Assembly (NCBI GenBank): GCA_021202925.1 | Contig: JAJQCD010000010.1 | Location: 252,527 to 316,526 of the forward strand | From: Clostridiales bacterium | GTDB taxonomy: Bacteria; Bacillota; Clostridia; Lachnospirales; Lachnospiraceae | Length of the DNA stretch: 64,000 nucleotides | Direction: 5' to 3' | In this document: positions 23,989-33,573 of the stretch, piece after piece | Layout of the letters: every line of letters begins with the position of its first letter | Position numbering within the stretch: position 1 is the first letter of the stretch | Made by a program: the position numbers and the translations under genes | Notes under the pieces: generated by a model | Database searches by the model: none | Told to the model about the DNA's origin: nothing | What the model saw: only the letters and a program-made list of their open reading frames with translations

Positions 23989-25473
23989 CTATGCCAGCAG
24001 TTCCCGTACCATATCCCCGTCAAAAACAACCTGCGATACATGGTTGGCTTCGATCTGATAAAGCGCGTTGGCGGCCATGTGTTCCGCGGCCTGTTCCAGA
24101 TCGCGGATTCCGGTCGTGTCTGCGAATACTGCCACGACCGCATCCAGAGCGCTTTCTGTTACAATGCATTCCTCCTCGCGCAGTCCCATGCGTTTCAGCA
24201 CCTTCGGCAGGGCAAAGCGTGCGAAAATGATTTTCTTTTCTTCCGGCGTATAGTCCGGGAGTTCGATGACCGCGAAACGGGACATTAACGGCGCGCTGAT
24301 CTGACTCTTGTCGTTGGCAGTTGCGATTGGATAGACGCCAAAGGTCGGAACCATACACTCAATATAATTGTCGGTAAACCCGAGGTTGTCTAAGAGCGTC
24401 AGGAGGACGTCGGCTGGATTGCCGTTGCCCTTGCCGGAATTTGCCTTGTCCAGTTCATTGATGATAAAAACCAGATTGGATTCTCCTGCGATGGAAAAGG
24501 CTTCCATGATGATGCCTGGCTTCGCATTTGCATAGATTCGGGAACTGCCGGTCAGCTGTTCCGGGTCATGGATGGAACTCATGTCCAGGGTGCTCCAGGG
24601 CAGCTTCAGGATGCGGGCAACCGCGTAGGCAATCTGGGATTTCCCGGTTCCGGCCGGGCCGACCAGCAGAAGACCATAGGCGGGCAGGGTGTGCGTGCGG
24701 TTGATCTGGATAATGGTCTCGATGATACGTTGCTTGACGCGCTCCATTCCGTATAATTCTTCATCCAGAATCCGTCTGGCTTCCTGTGGATCAATGGACT
24801 CAAAATAGTTGTGTTTCCACTGGATATTGAGCATAATAGAGAGCGCACGCTGCGCGTGGCGGCGTTCTTCCGGCGTGACTTCGTGAGAACGGGCGACGGC
24901 CAGATTCCGCCTTGCCCAGAGCCGGATGTTGTCTGGCAGGGTCCGACCGGCACAGGTCAGAAAATCGGTGATGCTCTGCAGGCTGGTGAGCTTCATGCTG
25001 TCGCCGGTCTCGTCCAGTTCATCGTCGTCCACATCTTCATCCGGTGCACTGCCGGCCAGAAGGCGTTCAATCATGAACTGAAGAAAGCCATCCTCCGCGG
25101 AGAGTTTCGAGCCGCCGCCGAACGCGGTTTCGCGGATGCGATAGACCGCATATCCGTCTGCGCGGTTCTGGCCGGACAGTCGCACGGTGATGTGATTTTC
25201 TCCCAGCCATTTTAAGAGATTGAGGAAACGGGCGTCGATTTGCAGAATGTCCGCGCTCTGGGTTCCGTCGTCTTCCTGGAACTCGAAGGCCGTCCGTTTG
25301 ACGGGATTGGTAAATATGCCATTGGAATGATGCTTCCATTGTCTGGCTGTATTGTCCAGAACCAGAATCGGCTTTTGCGGTGAGGGAGTGGATTCGTCCG
25401 AGCGGAACACGGTATAAGTGCATTCCGGCGGACGGTTTTTGTCAGGGGTGCTTTTAAAATCAAATACAGGCAT
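23989..25473 (-). CDS. Lon-like AAA+ ATPase lacking the protease domain
   Basis: 494 residues. Residues about 1-200 have no recognised domain and include an acidic stretch (146-156). A Lon-type AAA+ module follows: ELYGMERVKQRI before Walker A GPAGTGKS (272-279), Walker B VFIINELDKA (335-344; Asn replaces the usual first acidic residue but Glu is kept), sensor 1 ATAND (384-388) and sensor 2 GIRDLEQ (455-461). The protein stops where Lon would begin its S16 protease domain, so it is a remodelling or regulatory ATPase, not a protease. It stands alone with a consensus promoter; partners are unknown. Confidence 0.8.
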   Translation of the reverse strand: MPVFDFKSTPDKNRPPECTYTVFRSDESTPSPQKPILVLDNTARQWKHHSNGIFTNPVKRTAFEFQEDDGTQSADILQIDARFLNLLKWLGENHITVRLSGQNRADGYAVYRIRETAFGGGSKLSAEDGFLQFMIERLLAGSAPDEDVDDDELDETGDSMKLTSLQSITDFLTCAGRTLPDNIRLWARRNLAVARSHEVTPEERRHAQRALSIMLNIQWKHNYFESIDPQEARRILDEELYGMERVKQRIIETIIQINRTHTLPAYGLLLVGPAGTGKSQIAYAVARILKLPWSTLDMSSIHDPEQLTGSSRIYANAKPGIIMEAFSIAGESNLVFIINELDKANSGKGNGNPADVLLTLLDNLGFTDNYIECMVPTFGVYPIATANDKSQISAPLMSRFAVIELPDYTPEEKKIIFARFALPKVLKRMGLREEECIVTESALDAVVAVFADTTGIRDLEQAAEHMAANALYQIEANHVSQVVFDGDMVRELLA

Positions 25474-25510
25474 GGGTTCGGTTCTCCTTTGTCAGTCATT
25501 TACTACGGAC

Positions 25511-25539
25511 ATTATAGTGATGGAACCGGCCGCTGTCAA
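25511..25539 (-). promoter_or_regulatory. Consensus sigma-A promoter of the Lon-like AAA+ gene
   Basis: On the minus strand: TTGACA, 17 bases, TATAAT, a perfect consensus. The -10 lies 38 bp before the start codon, so the leader is only about 30 bases. Confidence 0.85.
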
Positions 25540-25587
25540 ATGTTTTCCGGTCATGTTCCGGAGTGACTGTTCCTGTCAAATTTGCTA

Positions 25588-25616
25588 TTGATTTATAAAA
25601 CATAATTTAGTATATT
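25588..25616 (+). promoter_or_regulatory. Sigma-A promoter of the plsX operon
   Basis: TTGATT, 17 bases, TATATT, 46 bp before the plsX start codon. Confidence 0.6.
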
Positions 25617-25662
25617 AGGTAAAGAACGGAAATCCCGTTTGAAGTTGAAAGGAGCGACGCCA

Positions 25663-26670
25663 ATGGTCAGGATAGTGGTGGATGCGATGGGCGGAGACAA
25701 TGCCCCCGGAGAGATTGTAAAAGGGGCGGTCGACGCGGTTTCCCGGAAGGATGGGATTGAGGTCATACTGGTAGGTAAGCAGGATGTAGTGGAGAAGGAA
25801 TTAGGCGCATACTCTTACCCGAAAGACCGGATTCGTATCGTCCATGCGTCGGAGGTAATTGAGACCGATGAGCCGCCGGTGAATGCGATCCGTAAGAAGA
25901 AGGATTCTTCGATTGTGGTGGGAATGAATCTGGTGAAGAATGGAGAGGCGGACGCATTTGTATCAGCGGGCTGTTCGGGTGCGATTCTTGTGGGTGGCCA
26001 GTTTATTATCGGAAGGATACACGGAGTCGAGCGCTCGCCTTTTGGTGCTCTGATCCCTACGGAGAAAGGACCGGCTATTCTGCTGGACAGTGGAGCGAAC
26101 GTAGACGCCAGACCGGCACACCTGGTTCAGTTTGCCAGGATGGGTTCTATTTATATGGAACATGTAATAGGTATTAGCAAACCGAGGGTTGGTATCGTCA
26201 ACATCGGTGCGGAAGAGGAGAAAGGCAATGCTCTGGTCAAGGAGACCTTTCCCCTGCTGAAGGCCTGCGACGATATTCATTTCATCGGCAGCGTAGAGGC
26301 GAGGGATATTCCTCACGGTGGAGCGGACGTTATCATCTGTGAAGCATTTACCGGTAATGTGATCCTGAAGATGTATGAAGGAGTGGCTACGGTACTGATC
26401 GATACGCTGAAGAAGGGGCTGATGAGCTCGTTGCGAAGCAAGATTGGCGCGTTGCTGATTCAGCCGGCACTCCGGGCCTCGATGAAGGATTTTGATGCGA
26501 GTAAGCTTGGCGGCGCACCCATGCTGGGATTGAACGGGCTGGTCGTCAAGACACACGGAAGTTCAAAGGCCGGGGAGGTGAGCAATTCCATTATCCAGTG
26601 CGTAACGTTTAAAGAGCAGGAGATCAATGAGAAGATCAAGGCCAGCCTGAGGGTTGAGTCTGAGAAATAA
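25663..26670 (+). CDS. plsX: Phosphate acyltransferase PlsX
   Basis: Converts acyl-ACP to acyl-phosphate, the first step of the PlsX-PlsY route to phosphatidic acid; PlsY is also in this window (56747). 335 residues from ATG 25663 (AAAGGAG upstream), normal length. VDAMGGDNAPGEIVKGA at the N-terminus and LLDSGANVDARP are family hallmarks. It heads the plsX-acpP-rnc-smc-ftsY group common in Firmicutes. Confidence 0.97.
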   Translation: MVRIVVDAMGGDNAPGEIVKGAVDAVSRKDGIEVILVGKQDVVEKELGAYSYPKDRIRIVHASEVIETDEPPVNAIRKKKDSSIVVGMNLVKNGEADAFVSAGCSGAILVGGQFIIGRIHGVERSPFGALIPTEKGPAILLDSGANVDARPAHLVQFARMGSIYMEHVIGISKPRVGIVNIGAEEEKGNALVKETFPLLKACDDIHFIGSVEARDIPHGGADVIICEAFTGNVILKMYEGVATVLIDTLKKGLMSSLRSKIGALLIQPALRASMKDFDASKLGGAPMLGLNGLVVKTHGSSKAGEVSNSIIQCVTFKEQEINEKIKASLRVESEK

Positions 26671-26688
26671 TTTTAAAGGAGAACTCTT

Positions 26689-26919
26689 ATGGAATTTGAA
26701 AAACTGCAGAACATTATCGCGGAAGTGCTGAATCTTGCGCCGGACGAGATTGAACAGGAAACGACGTTTGTCGAGGACCTGGGTGCGGATTCTCTGGATA
26801 TTTTCCAGATCATTATGGGAATCGAGGAAGAATTTGACATAGAGATTCCGACAGAAGCGGCAGAACAGATTGTGAGCGTAGGGGATGCGGTTGAATTGAT
26901 CAAAAATGCCCTGAACTGA
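26689..26919 (+). CDS. acpP: Acyl carrier protein
   Basis: 76-residue acidic protein with the phosphopantetheine site [11 protein letters not shown] (Ser in DSL). It is the housekeeping fatty-acid carrier, judged by its location right after plsX and standard length. AAAGGAG precedes the ATG. A terminator after it may raise its level over rnc. Confidence 0.96.
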   Translation: MEFEKLQNIIAEVLNLAPDEIEQETTFVEDLGADSLDIFQIIMGIEEEFDIEIPTEAAEQIVSVGDAVELIKNALN

Positions 26920-26939
26920 CAGAACACCAGGCAGAATCG

Positions 26940-26965
26940 GGGGCTTTCCATAAGCCCCTCTTTTT
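26940..26965 (+). terminator. Rho-independent terminator between acpP and rnc
   Basis: GGGGCTT pairs with AAGCCCC around a 5-base loop, followed by TCTTTTT. Confidence 0.85.
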
Positions 26966-26986
26966 GGAATGAGGAAGGTAGACAAG

Positions 26987-27682
26987 ATGAATCGGGATTG
27001 GAAGGAGCTTGAGGCAAAGATTGGGTATTCGTTTCAGAACCGCAGTCTGTTGCGTCAGGCGATGACACACAGCTCTTATATCAATGAGCATACGAAGGAC
27101 AAGCTCCAGTGCAACGAGCGGCTGGAATTTCTGGGGGATGCGGTGCTGGAACTGAGTTCCAGTGATGTCCTGTACCGCAAATATCCGGAACGCCCGGAGG
27201 GCGAACTGACCAAAATCCGTGCCAGTATTGTGTGCGAACCGACGTTGGCTTACTGCGCGTCGGATATTGATCTGGGGGAGTATCTGCTTCTTGGCCGGGG
27301 AGAGGAAGCGACCGGCGGACGCGGACGCAGCTCGGTCGTGTCGGACGCGATGGAAGCACTGATCGGCGCGATTTACCTGGATGGTGGTTTTGCTAGTGCA
27401 AAAGAGTTCATTGACCGCTTTATTATGAATGATATCGAACACAAACAGCTCTTTTACGATAGCAAGACTATCCTGCAGGAGATGATCCAGGCGACAGATG
27501 AGGGACGTCTGGAATACGAGATATTGAAGGAAGAAGGGCCGGATCACAACAAGTCCTTTGAAGTGCGGGCGATGGTTGGCGGCAGAGAGATCGGCAGAGG
27601 AACCGGCAGGACGAAGAAAGCAGCAGAGGCGGTGGCTGCCTACCGGGGAATTCTGAAGCTGAGGAATGATGTATGTATTTAA
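26987..27682 (+). CDS. rnc: Ribonuclease III
   Basis: Double-strand-specific RNase for rRNA and mRNA processing. 231 residues from ATG 26987 (GAGGAAGG upstream); the ATG at 26969 sits in the terminator tail and has no Shine-Dalgarno site. The catalytic signature NERLEFLGDAVLEL is complete, and the C-terminal dsRNA-binding domain follows from about residue 160. It overlaps the start of smc by 10 bp. Confidence 0.97.
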   Translation: MNRDWKELEAKIGYSFQNRSLLRQAMTHSSYINEHTKDKLQCNERLEFLGDAVLELSSSDVLYRKYPERPEGELTKIRASIVCEPTLAYCASDIDLGEYLLLGRGEEATGGRGRSSVVSDAMEALIGAIYLDGGFASAKEFIDRFIMNDIEHKQLFYDSKTILQEMIQATDEGRLEYEILKEEGPDHNKSFEVRAMVGGREIGRGTGRTKKAAEAVAAYRGILKLRNDVCI

Positions 27683-30600
27683 AGAGTATTGAAATTCAGG
27701 GATTCAAATCCTTCGCCAACCGGATTCTGTTCGAGTTCCACAATGGCATCACCGGTATTGTCGGCCCGAATGGCAGTGGCAAATCCAACGTTGCGGACGC
27801 GGTTCGCTGGGTACTGGGCGAACAGCGGGTCAAACAGCTGCGCGGCGGAAGTATGCAGGATGTCATTTTTGCCGGAACTGAGATGCGTAAACCCCAGGGG
27901 TTTGCCTTTGTTGCCATTACACTGGACAATTCCGATCATCAGCTGGCGATTGACTATGATGAGGTGACGGTTTCCCGACGGCTGTATCGTTCCGGTGAGA
28001 GTGAATACCGGATTAACGGGAGCGCCTGCCGCCTGAAGGACATCAATGAACTGTTTTATGATACCGGCATCGGCAAAGAGGGATACTCCATTATCGGCCA
28101 GGGCCAGATCGACAAGATCCTGAGCGGCAAGCCGGAAGAAAGGCGAGAGCTGTTTGATGAGGCAGCCGGGATTGTCAAATTCAAACGCCGGAAAGCTCTG
28201 TCACAGAAGAAACTCGACGATGAGCGACAGAACCTGGTGCGTGTCAGTGATATCCTGGCGGAACTGGAGAAACAGGTCGGTCCCCTGGCAAGGCAGTCAG
28301 AGGCGGCGAGAAAATACCTGAATCTGAAGGAAGAACTGAAAACCTATGATGTGAATCTGTTCCTGATCGAGTCGGAGACGCTCCGTGCCCAGATCGGTGA
28401 GGTAGAAGCAAAAGAGTCGATCGTCTCCGGAGATCTGGCGGATACCAGCCGACAGGCGGAGGAGATCCGGCTGGAATATGAGCAGCTGGAGGAAGAAATT
28501 GCAGATCTGGACGCCGGAATCGCGGAGAAACGGGCACTGCTTGGTCAGGCGGAGATGCGCAGCAACAGCCTGGAAGGACAGATCAATGTATTAAAGGAAC
28601 AGATTAACACAGAACGAATGAATGCAGAGCATTTCCGTTCCCGCGTCGACTCGGTCAGCGAAGAAATTGCCCGGAGAAAGACGCAGATTGAAGCGTGGCA
28701 GTCGGATCATGAGGGAACTGCGGAAGCGGCAGTCCGGAGCCAGAAAAAACAGGATGAGGCGGAGGCGGCTCTGCGCAGCCAGGATGAATCCATCATGCTG
28801 TTGGATTCACGGATTGAGGAAGCAAAGGCCGGCATCATCGCCACGCTGAATGAGAAAGCGTCTCTGACGGCGCGGGAACAGCGTTATGAAGCGATGCTGG
28901 AGCAGATTCAGGTGCGTCGTGCGGAAGTGGCGCAGAAGCGGTTACGGATGCAGACAGACGAAACCGCACAGGAAGAGCAGCTGCGAAAGGAGCAGGAGAA
29001 ACTGGAGCAGCTGGAAACACACATGAACGAACTGGCTTTTGCGCAGACGGAATGTGAGGATCGCGTGGCCGGACTGGAAGAAGAGACGCGCCGTCTGACG
29101 GTCAGTCTGGGAGAGCAGGAGCGGGAGTACCGCACGGTTTCTGCCCGACTGGAATCTCTGCGTAACCTGGCAGAACGTTACGAGGGATATGGCGGCAGTA
29201 TCCGCAAAGTCATGGAAGTCCGCGATCGTGTGCGGGGAATCTGTGGCGTGGTGGCGGATCTGATTACCACAGAGAAGAAATACGAAACGGCGATTGAGAC
29301 CGCTCTGGGCGGCAGCATCCAGAATGTGGTAACCGACACGGAGCAGACGGCCAAGACGCTGATTGAATATCTGAAACGAAATCGTTATGGCCGTGCGACC
29401 TTTCTGCCGCTGACCAGTGTGGGGCAGGGGACGCCGTTTCGTCAACGTGAGGCCCTGGCAGAGCCCGGCGTGATCGGACTGGCCAGTGAGCTCGTCCATG
29501 TGGAGGAACGTTATCAGGGACTGGCACGTTATCTGCTCGGCCGGGTGGTCGTCGTGGATACCATTGATCACGCGATTGCCCTGGCGAGGAAATATAAACA
29601 CTCCCTGCGAATTGTGACACCGGAGGGGGAATTGTTTGCGCCGGGTGGTTCGATGACCGGCGGTACGTTTAAGAATTCCAGCAATCTGCTCGGGCGTAGG
29701 CGTGAACTGGAGGAGCTGGAACGAACCTGTGAGAAAAGCCGGAAGTCTTCCGAGGCAATTCAACAGTCGCTGCGGGAAAAAGAAGCATTTCTCAGTGAAG
29801 AGAGAGAAAAACTGGAACAAATCCGGGAGGAACGGCATCAGGCTTTGCTCGATCAGAATACGCAGCAGATGAATATGAATCAGCTGGAAGAGAAACAGGA
29901 GGGCATTCGGGAATCCTCATTGGATCTGGAGACGGAGCATGCGCAGTTAGAGGAGCAGATTCGTGAGATCGAGAGAAACCGGCAGACACTTAAGACGGAT
30001 GCGGATGAGCTGACGCAGACCAGCGAACAGACGACGAAACGGATTGAAGAGATGAGCGCGCAAATGGAGGAAGCCAGACGTGAGCACGAGAAATCGGCGC
30101 ATGAGCTGGAAGCGATTCGTCTGGAGACGGCCGGTCTCAGGCAGACGGTTGATTTTGCCCTTCAGAATATCCGCCGGGTTCGCGAGGAGATTAACCGCTT
30201 AGAAGAGGAGCTTGCCGGACTGGAAGTGGAAAAAACGGATTCCGGAGAAGCAATCGAAGCGAAGCAGCGGGAGATTGCCGCTCTGCGGGAGCAGGTTGCC
30301 GCAGCGACCCGGGATGGGGAAACGTTGCATGGAGAACTCGAAGAGAAGACGGCGCAAAAAGAAGAAAAGGCAAACCGGCAAAAGGAATTTTTCCGCAGGC
30401 GCGACGCTTTGAGCGAACGCGGCAATAGCCTGGACAAGGAACTGTTCCGTCTGCAGAATCAAAAGGAAAAGCTCGAAGAGAAACAGGAGAATCAGGTCAA
30501 CTACATGTGGAGTGAGTATGAGCTGACCTATAGCACGGCGGAGCCGCTTCGCAATCCGGAACTGACTTCGTTGCCGGATATCCGGCGGCAGATCGACGAG

Positions 30601-31233
30601 CGGAAAAAGGCGATCCGGGCACTCGGCAATGTGAACGTCAACGCGATTGAGGATTATAAAGAGATTTCAGAGCGGTATACCTTTATGAAATCGCAGCATG
30701 ATGATCTGGTCGAAGCAGAAACTGACCTGAGGAAGATTATCGAAGAACTGGATACTGGAATGCGGCGGCAGTTTGAGGAAAAATTCCGTGAGATTCGTGC
30801 GGAATTTGACCGGGTTTTCCGGGAACTGTTCGGCGGCGGGCATGGTACGCTTTCGCTGCAGGAGGATGAGGATATTCTGGAAGCGGGCATTCAGATTATC
30901 GCGCAGCCGCCGGGAAAGAAGCTGCAGAACATGATGCAGCTTTCCGGTGGGGAAAAGGCATTGACGGCGATCTCCCTGCTCTTTGCCATTCAGAACCTGA
31001 AGCCGTCTCCATTCTGTCTGCTGGATGAGATTGAAGCGGCGCTGGATGATTCAAACGTGGATCGCTTTGCGAAGTATCTGAGCAAACTGACTGCGAATAC
31101 ACAGTTTATTGTCATCACCCATCGAAGGGGAACGATGATGGCTTCGGATCGCCTGTATGGTATTACCATGCAGGAAAAAGGGGTATCGACGCTGGTTTCC
31201 GTAAGTCTGATCGAGGATCAGCTGGAAAAATAA
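27673..31233 (+). CDS. smc: Chromosome segregation protein SMC
   Basis: 1186 residues, full length: Walker A GPNGSGKS (31-38), long coiled coil, hinge about 510-670, second coiled coil, then the ABC signature LSGGEK near 1088 and Walker B CLLDEIEAALDD near 1115. It forms the condensin core with ScpA and ScpB, which are not in the window. It follows rnc and precedes ftsY, the normal order in Clostridia and Bacilli. Confidence 0.97.
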   Translation: MYLKSIEIQGFKSFANRILFEFHNGITGIVGPNGSGKSNVADAVRWVLGEQRVKQLRGGSMQDVIFAGTEMRKPQGFAFVAITLDNSDHQLAIDYDEVTVSRRLYRSGESEYRINGSACRLKDINELFYDTGIGKEGYSIIGQGQIDKILSGKPEERRELFDEAAGIVKFKRRKALSQKKLDDERQNLVRVSDILAELEKQVGPLARQSEAARKYLNLKEELKTYDVNLFLIESETLRAQIGEVEAKESIVSGDLADTSRQAEEIRLEYEQLEEEIADLDAGIAEKRALLGQAEMRSNSLEGQINVLKEQINTERMNAEHFRSRVDSVSEEIARRKTQIEAWQSDHEGTAEAAVRSQKKQDEAEAALRSQDESIMLLDSRIEEAKAGIIATLNEKASLTAREQRYEAMLEQIQVRRAEVAQKRLRMQTDETAQEEQLRKEQEKLEQLETHMNELAFAQTECEDRVAGLEEETRRLTVSLGEQEREYRTVSARLESLRNLAERYEGYGGSIRKVMEVRDRVRGICGVVADLITTEKKYETAIETALGGSIQNVVTDTEQTAKTLIEYLKRNRYGRATFLPLTSVGQGTPFRQREALAEPGVIGLASELVHVEERYQGLARYLLGRVVVVDTIDHAIALARKYKHSLRIVTPEGELFAPGGSMTGGTFKNSSNLLGRRRELEELERTCEKSRKSSEAIQQSLREKEAFLSEEREKLEQIREERHQALLDQNTQQMNMNQLEEKQEGIRESSLDLETEHAQLEEQIREIERNRQTLKTDADELTQTSEQTTKRIEEMSAQMEEARREHEKSAHELEAIRLETAGLRQTVDFALQNIRRVREEINRLEEELAGLEVEKTDSGEAIEAKQREIAALREQVAAATRDGETLHGELEEKTAQKEEKANRQKEFFRRRDALSERGNSLDKELFRLQNQKEKLEEKQENQVNYMWSEYELTYSTAEPLRNPELTSLPDIRRQIDERKKAIRALGNVNVNAIEDYKEISERYTFMKSQHDDLVEAETDLRKIIEELDTGMRRQFEEKFREIRAEFDRVFRELFGGGHGTLSLQEDEDILEAGIQIIAQPPGKKLQNMMQLSGGEKALTAISLLFAIQNLKPSPFCLLDEIEAALDDSNVDRFAKYLSKLTANTQFIVITHRRGTMMASDRLYGITMQEKGVSTLVSVSLIEDQLEK

Positions 31234-31250
31234 CGGAAAGGGATGGTTTG

Positions 31251-32198
31251 ATGGAAGAAAAGAAAAAAGGTTTTTTCAGTCGCCTGGTTGAGGGACTGAA
31301 CAAAACGCGCAGCAACATCGTATCCGGTATGGATTCTATTTTCAGCGGCTTTTCCGCGATCGACGAGGATTTTTATGAAGAACTCGAAGAGACATTGATT
31401 ATGGGAGATCTGGGCATTCAGACGACCATGAAGATTATGGAAGATCTGCGGCAGAAGGTCAAAGAACAGCACATCCGGGAACCCGCCCGGTGTCGTCAGA
31501 TTCTGATTGACTCGATCCGGGAGCAGATGGATCTGGGTGAGAACGCCTACGAGTTTGAAAACCGTCGTTCCGTGGTACTGATGATTGGCGTCAATGGCGT
31601 AGGCAAGACGACGTCGGTCGGCAAACTGGCCGGGCAGCTCAAGGACGACGGGAAAAAGGTGATTGTCGCGGCAGCAGATACGTTTCGTGCGGCAGCGATC
31701 GAACAGCTGACGGAATGGGCAAACCGGGCCGGTGTGGAGATCATCGCCCAGCATGAAGGTTCGGATCCGGCAGCCGTCATCTATGATGCGGTCGCGGCGG
31801 CGAAATCCAGGAATGCGGACGTGCTGATCTGCGATACGGCCGGTCGTCTCCATAATAAGAAGAATCTGATGGAAGAACTGAAAAAGATCAACCGGATCAT
31901 CGACCGGGAATATCCGGATGCGTACCGGGAGACGTTAGTGGTGCTAGACGGTACGACCGGGCAGAATGCCCTGGTGCAGGCCAGACAGTTTATGGAGGTG
32001 GCGGAAATTACCGGCATCGTTCTGACCAAGCTGGATGGCACGGCGAAGGGCGGAATTGCGGTTGCGATTCAGTCCGAACTGGGGATTCCGGTGAAATATA
32101 TCGGCGTTGGCGAGAAGATCGATGATCTGCAGAAATTCAATTCCGAAGATTTTGTCAATGCACTGTTCGCAGTGAATACGGATCAGAAATCATTGTGA
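31251..32198 (+). CDS. ftsY: Signal recognition particle receptor FtsY
   Basis: GTPase that docks SRP-ribosome complexes to the membrane; its partner Ffh is encoded at 44971. 315 residues from ATG 31251 (TTG 31248 is an alternative). A short Lys-rich N-terminus is followed by the four-helix N domain and the G domain (GVNGVGKTT near residue 112, [15 protein letters not shown]). No long acidic A domain is present, usual for Gram-positives. Confidence 0.96.
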   Translation: MEEKKKGFFSRLVEGLNKTRSNIVSGMDSIFSGFSAIDEDFYEELEETLIMGDLGIQTTMKIMEDLRQKVKEQHIREPARCRQILIDSIREQMDLGENAYEFENRRSVVLMIGVNGVGKTTSVGKLAGQLKDDGKKVIVAAADTFRAAAIEQLTEWANRAGVEIIAQHEGSDPAAVIYDAVAAAKSRNADVLICDTAGRLHNKKNLMEELKKINRIIDREYPDAYRETLVVLDGTTGQNALVQARQFMEVAEITGIVLTKLDGTAKGGIAVAIQSELGIPVKYIGVGEKIDDLQKFNSEDFVNALFAVNTDQKSL

Positions 32199-32221
32199 AG
32201 ACCGTTTGAATTTGATACAAT
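32193..32221 (+). promoter_or_regulatory. Sigma-A promoter of ilvA
   Basis: TTGTGA, 17 bases, TACAAT; it begins inside the last codons of ftsY. Confidence 0.55.
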
Positions 32222-32246
32222 AAACAAAGAAGAAGGTAAATGAGAG

Positions 32247-33515
32247 ATGGAAGAAATGAATCTGGAACAGGAGACAGAGCAGCAGGATCAGGGCATGTCT
32301 CTGGAAAAATTTGAAGAGGCGGCGGAGATCGTCAAGAAGGTAACCATCGAGACCAAGCTGGTGTACAGCGAATATTTTTCGTCGATGACCGGCAACCGGG
32401 TCTATTTTAAGCCGGAGAATATGCAGTATACCGGCGCATATAAGGTGCGCGGCTCGTTCTATAAGATCAGTACGCTGACCGATGAGGAAAAACAGCATGG
32501 CCTGATCACCGCGTCGGCAGGCAACCATGCGCAGGGCGTTGCCTATGCGGCAAAGCTGGCAGGAGTACCGGCTGTGGTTGTGATGCCGACATCCACGCCG
32601 CTGATGAAGATCAACCGTACCAGAAGCTATGGGGCGGAGGTTGTGCTGTATGGCGATGTCTTTGACGAAGCATGCGAACACGCATACCGGCTGGCGGAAG
32701 AACATGGATATACCTTCGTCCACCCGTTCGATGATCTGGACGTGGCGACCGGACAGGGGTCGATTGCCATGGAGATTGTGAAGGAACTGCCAACGGTGGA
32801 TTATATCCTCGTGCCGATCGGCGGCGGCGGGTTGTGCGCAGGTGTCTCGACACTTGCCAAGCTGCTGAACCCGAAGATCAAAATCATCGGCGTGGAACCG
32901 GCCGGCGCCAACTGCATGCAGGAATCTCTGCGGGCGGGGCAGGTCATGACTCTGCCGACGGTGAATACGATCGCCGACGGCACGGCGGTCAAGCGTCCGG
33001 GAGAGAAGATTTTCCCGTACATTCAGCAGAATGTCGATTCCATCATTACAGTTGAGGACACGGAGCTGATTGTCGCCTTCCTGGATATGGTTGAAAACCA
33101 CAAGATGGTCGTCGAAAATTCCGGTTTGCTTACGGTTGCCGCACTGAAGCACCTGAATGTGAAGCGCAAGAAAATCGTCTCGATTTTGAGCGGCGGAAAT
33201 ATGGATGTCATCACGATGGCATCGGTCGTTCAGCATGGCCTGATCGCGAGAGACAGGATCTTTACCGTTTCGGTTCTTCTTCCGGACAAGCCGGGTATGC
33301 TGGCGAAGGTTTCCACAATTCTGGCAGAAGAACGGGGCAATGTGATCAAACTCGAACACAACCAGTTTGTCAGCATTAACCGTAACGCGGCGGTGGAGCT
33401 GCGAATCACGATTGAGGCGGAGGGCACGGAGCATAAGGAGCGGATTGTTCAGGCACTGAGTGACGCCGGATACCGGCCGAAGCTGGTGAAGTCGAAAGCG
33501 ACTTACGGCGACTGA
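32247..33515 (+). CDS. ilvA: Threonine ammonia-lyase (threonine deaminase)
   Basis: PLP enzyme turning threonine into 2-oxobutyrate and ammonia. 422 residues: the PLP-binding Lys lies near residue 64 in TGAYKVRGSFYK, SAGNHAQGVA contacts substrate, GGGGLCAG binds the phosphate, and a single ACT-like domain occupies about 335-410. This single-ACT length matches the shorter forms often used in catabolism rather than the two-ACT biosynthetic enzyme. It has its own promoter; no ilv genes are adjacent. Confidence 0.92.
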   Translation: MEEMNLEQETEQQDQGMSLEKFEEAAEIVKKVTIETKLVYSEYFSSMTGNRVYFKPENMQYTGAYKVRGSFYKISTLTDEEKQHGLITASAGNHAQGVAYAAKLAGVPAVVVMPTSTPLMKINRTRSYGAEVVLYGDVFDEACEHAYRLAEEHGYTFVHPFDDLDVATGQGSIAMEIVKELPTVDYILVPIGGGGLCAGVSTLAKLLNPKIKIIGVEPAGANCMQESLRAGQVMTLPTVNTIADGTAVKRPGEKIFPYIQQNVDSIITVEDTELIVAFLDMVENHKMVVENSGLLTVAALKHLNVKRKKIVSILSGGNMDVITMASVVQHGLIARDRIFTVSVLLPDKPGMLAKVSTILAEERGNVIKLEHNQFVSINRNAAVELRITIEAEGTEHKERIVQALSDAGYRPKLVKSKATYGD

Positions 33516-33573
33516 GTCTGAAAAATTTGAACAGAAACAGGATTCCGGAACGAATGAAAGGGCGGAGAATACG

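Noticed and set aside
23989-25473. Intact Lon protease
   Set aside because: The frame ends directly after the AAA+ lid region; the Ser-Lys S16 protease domain is absent.
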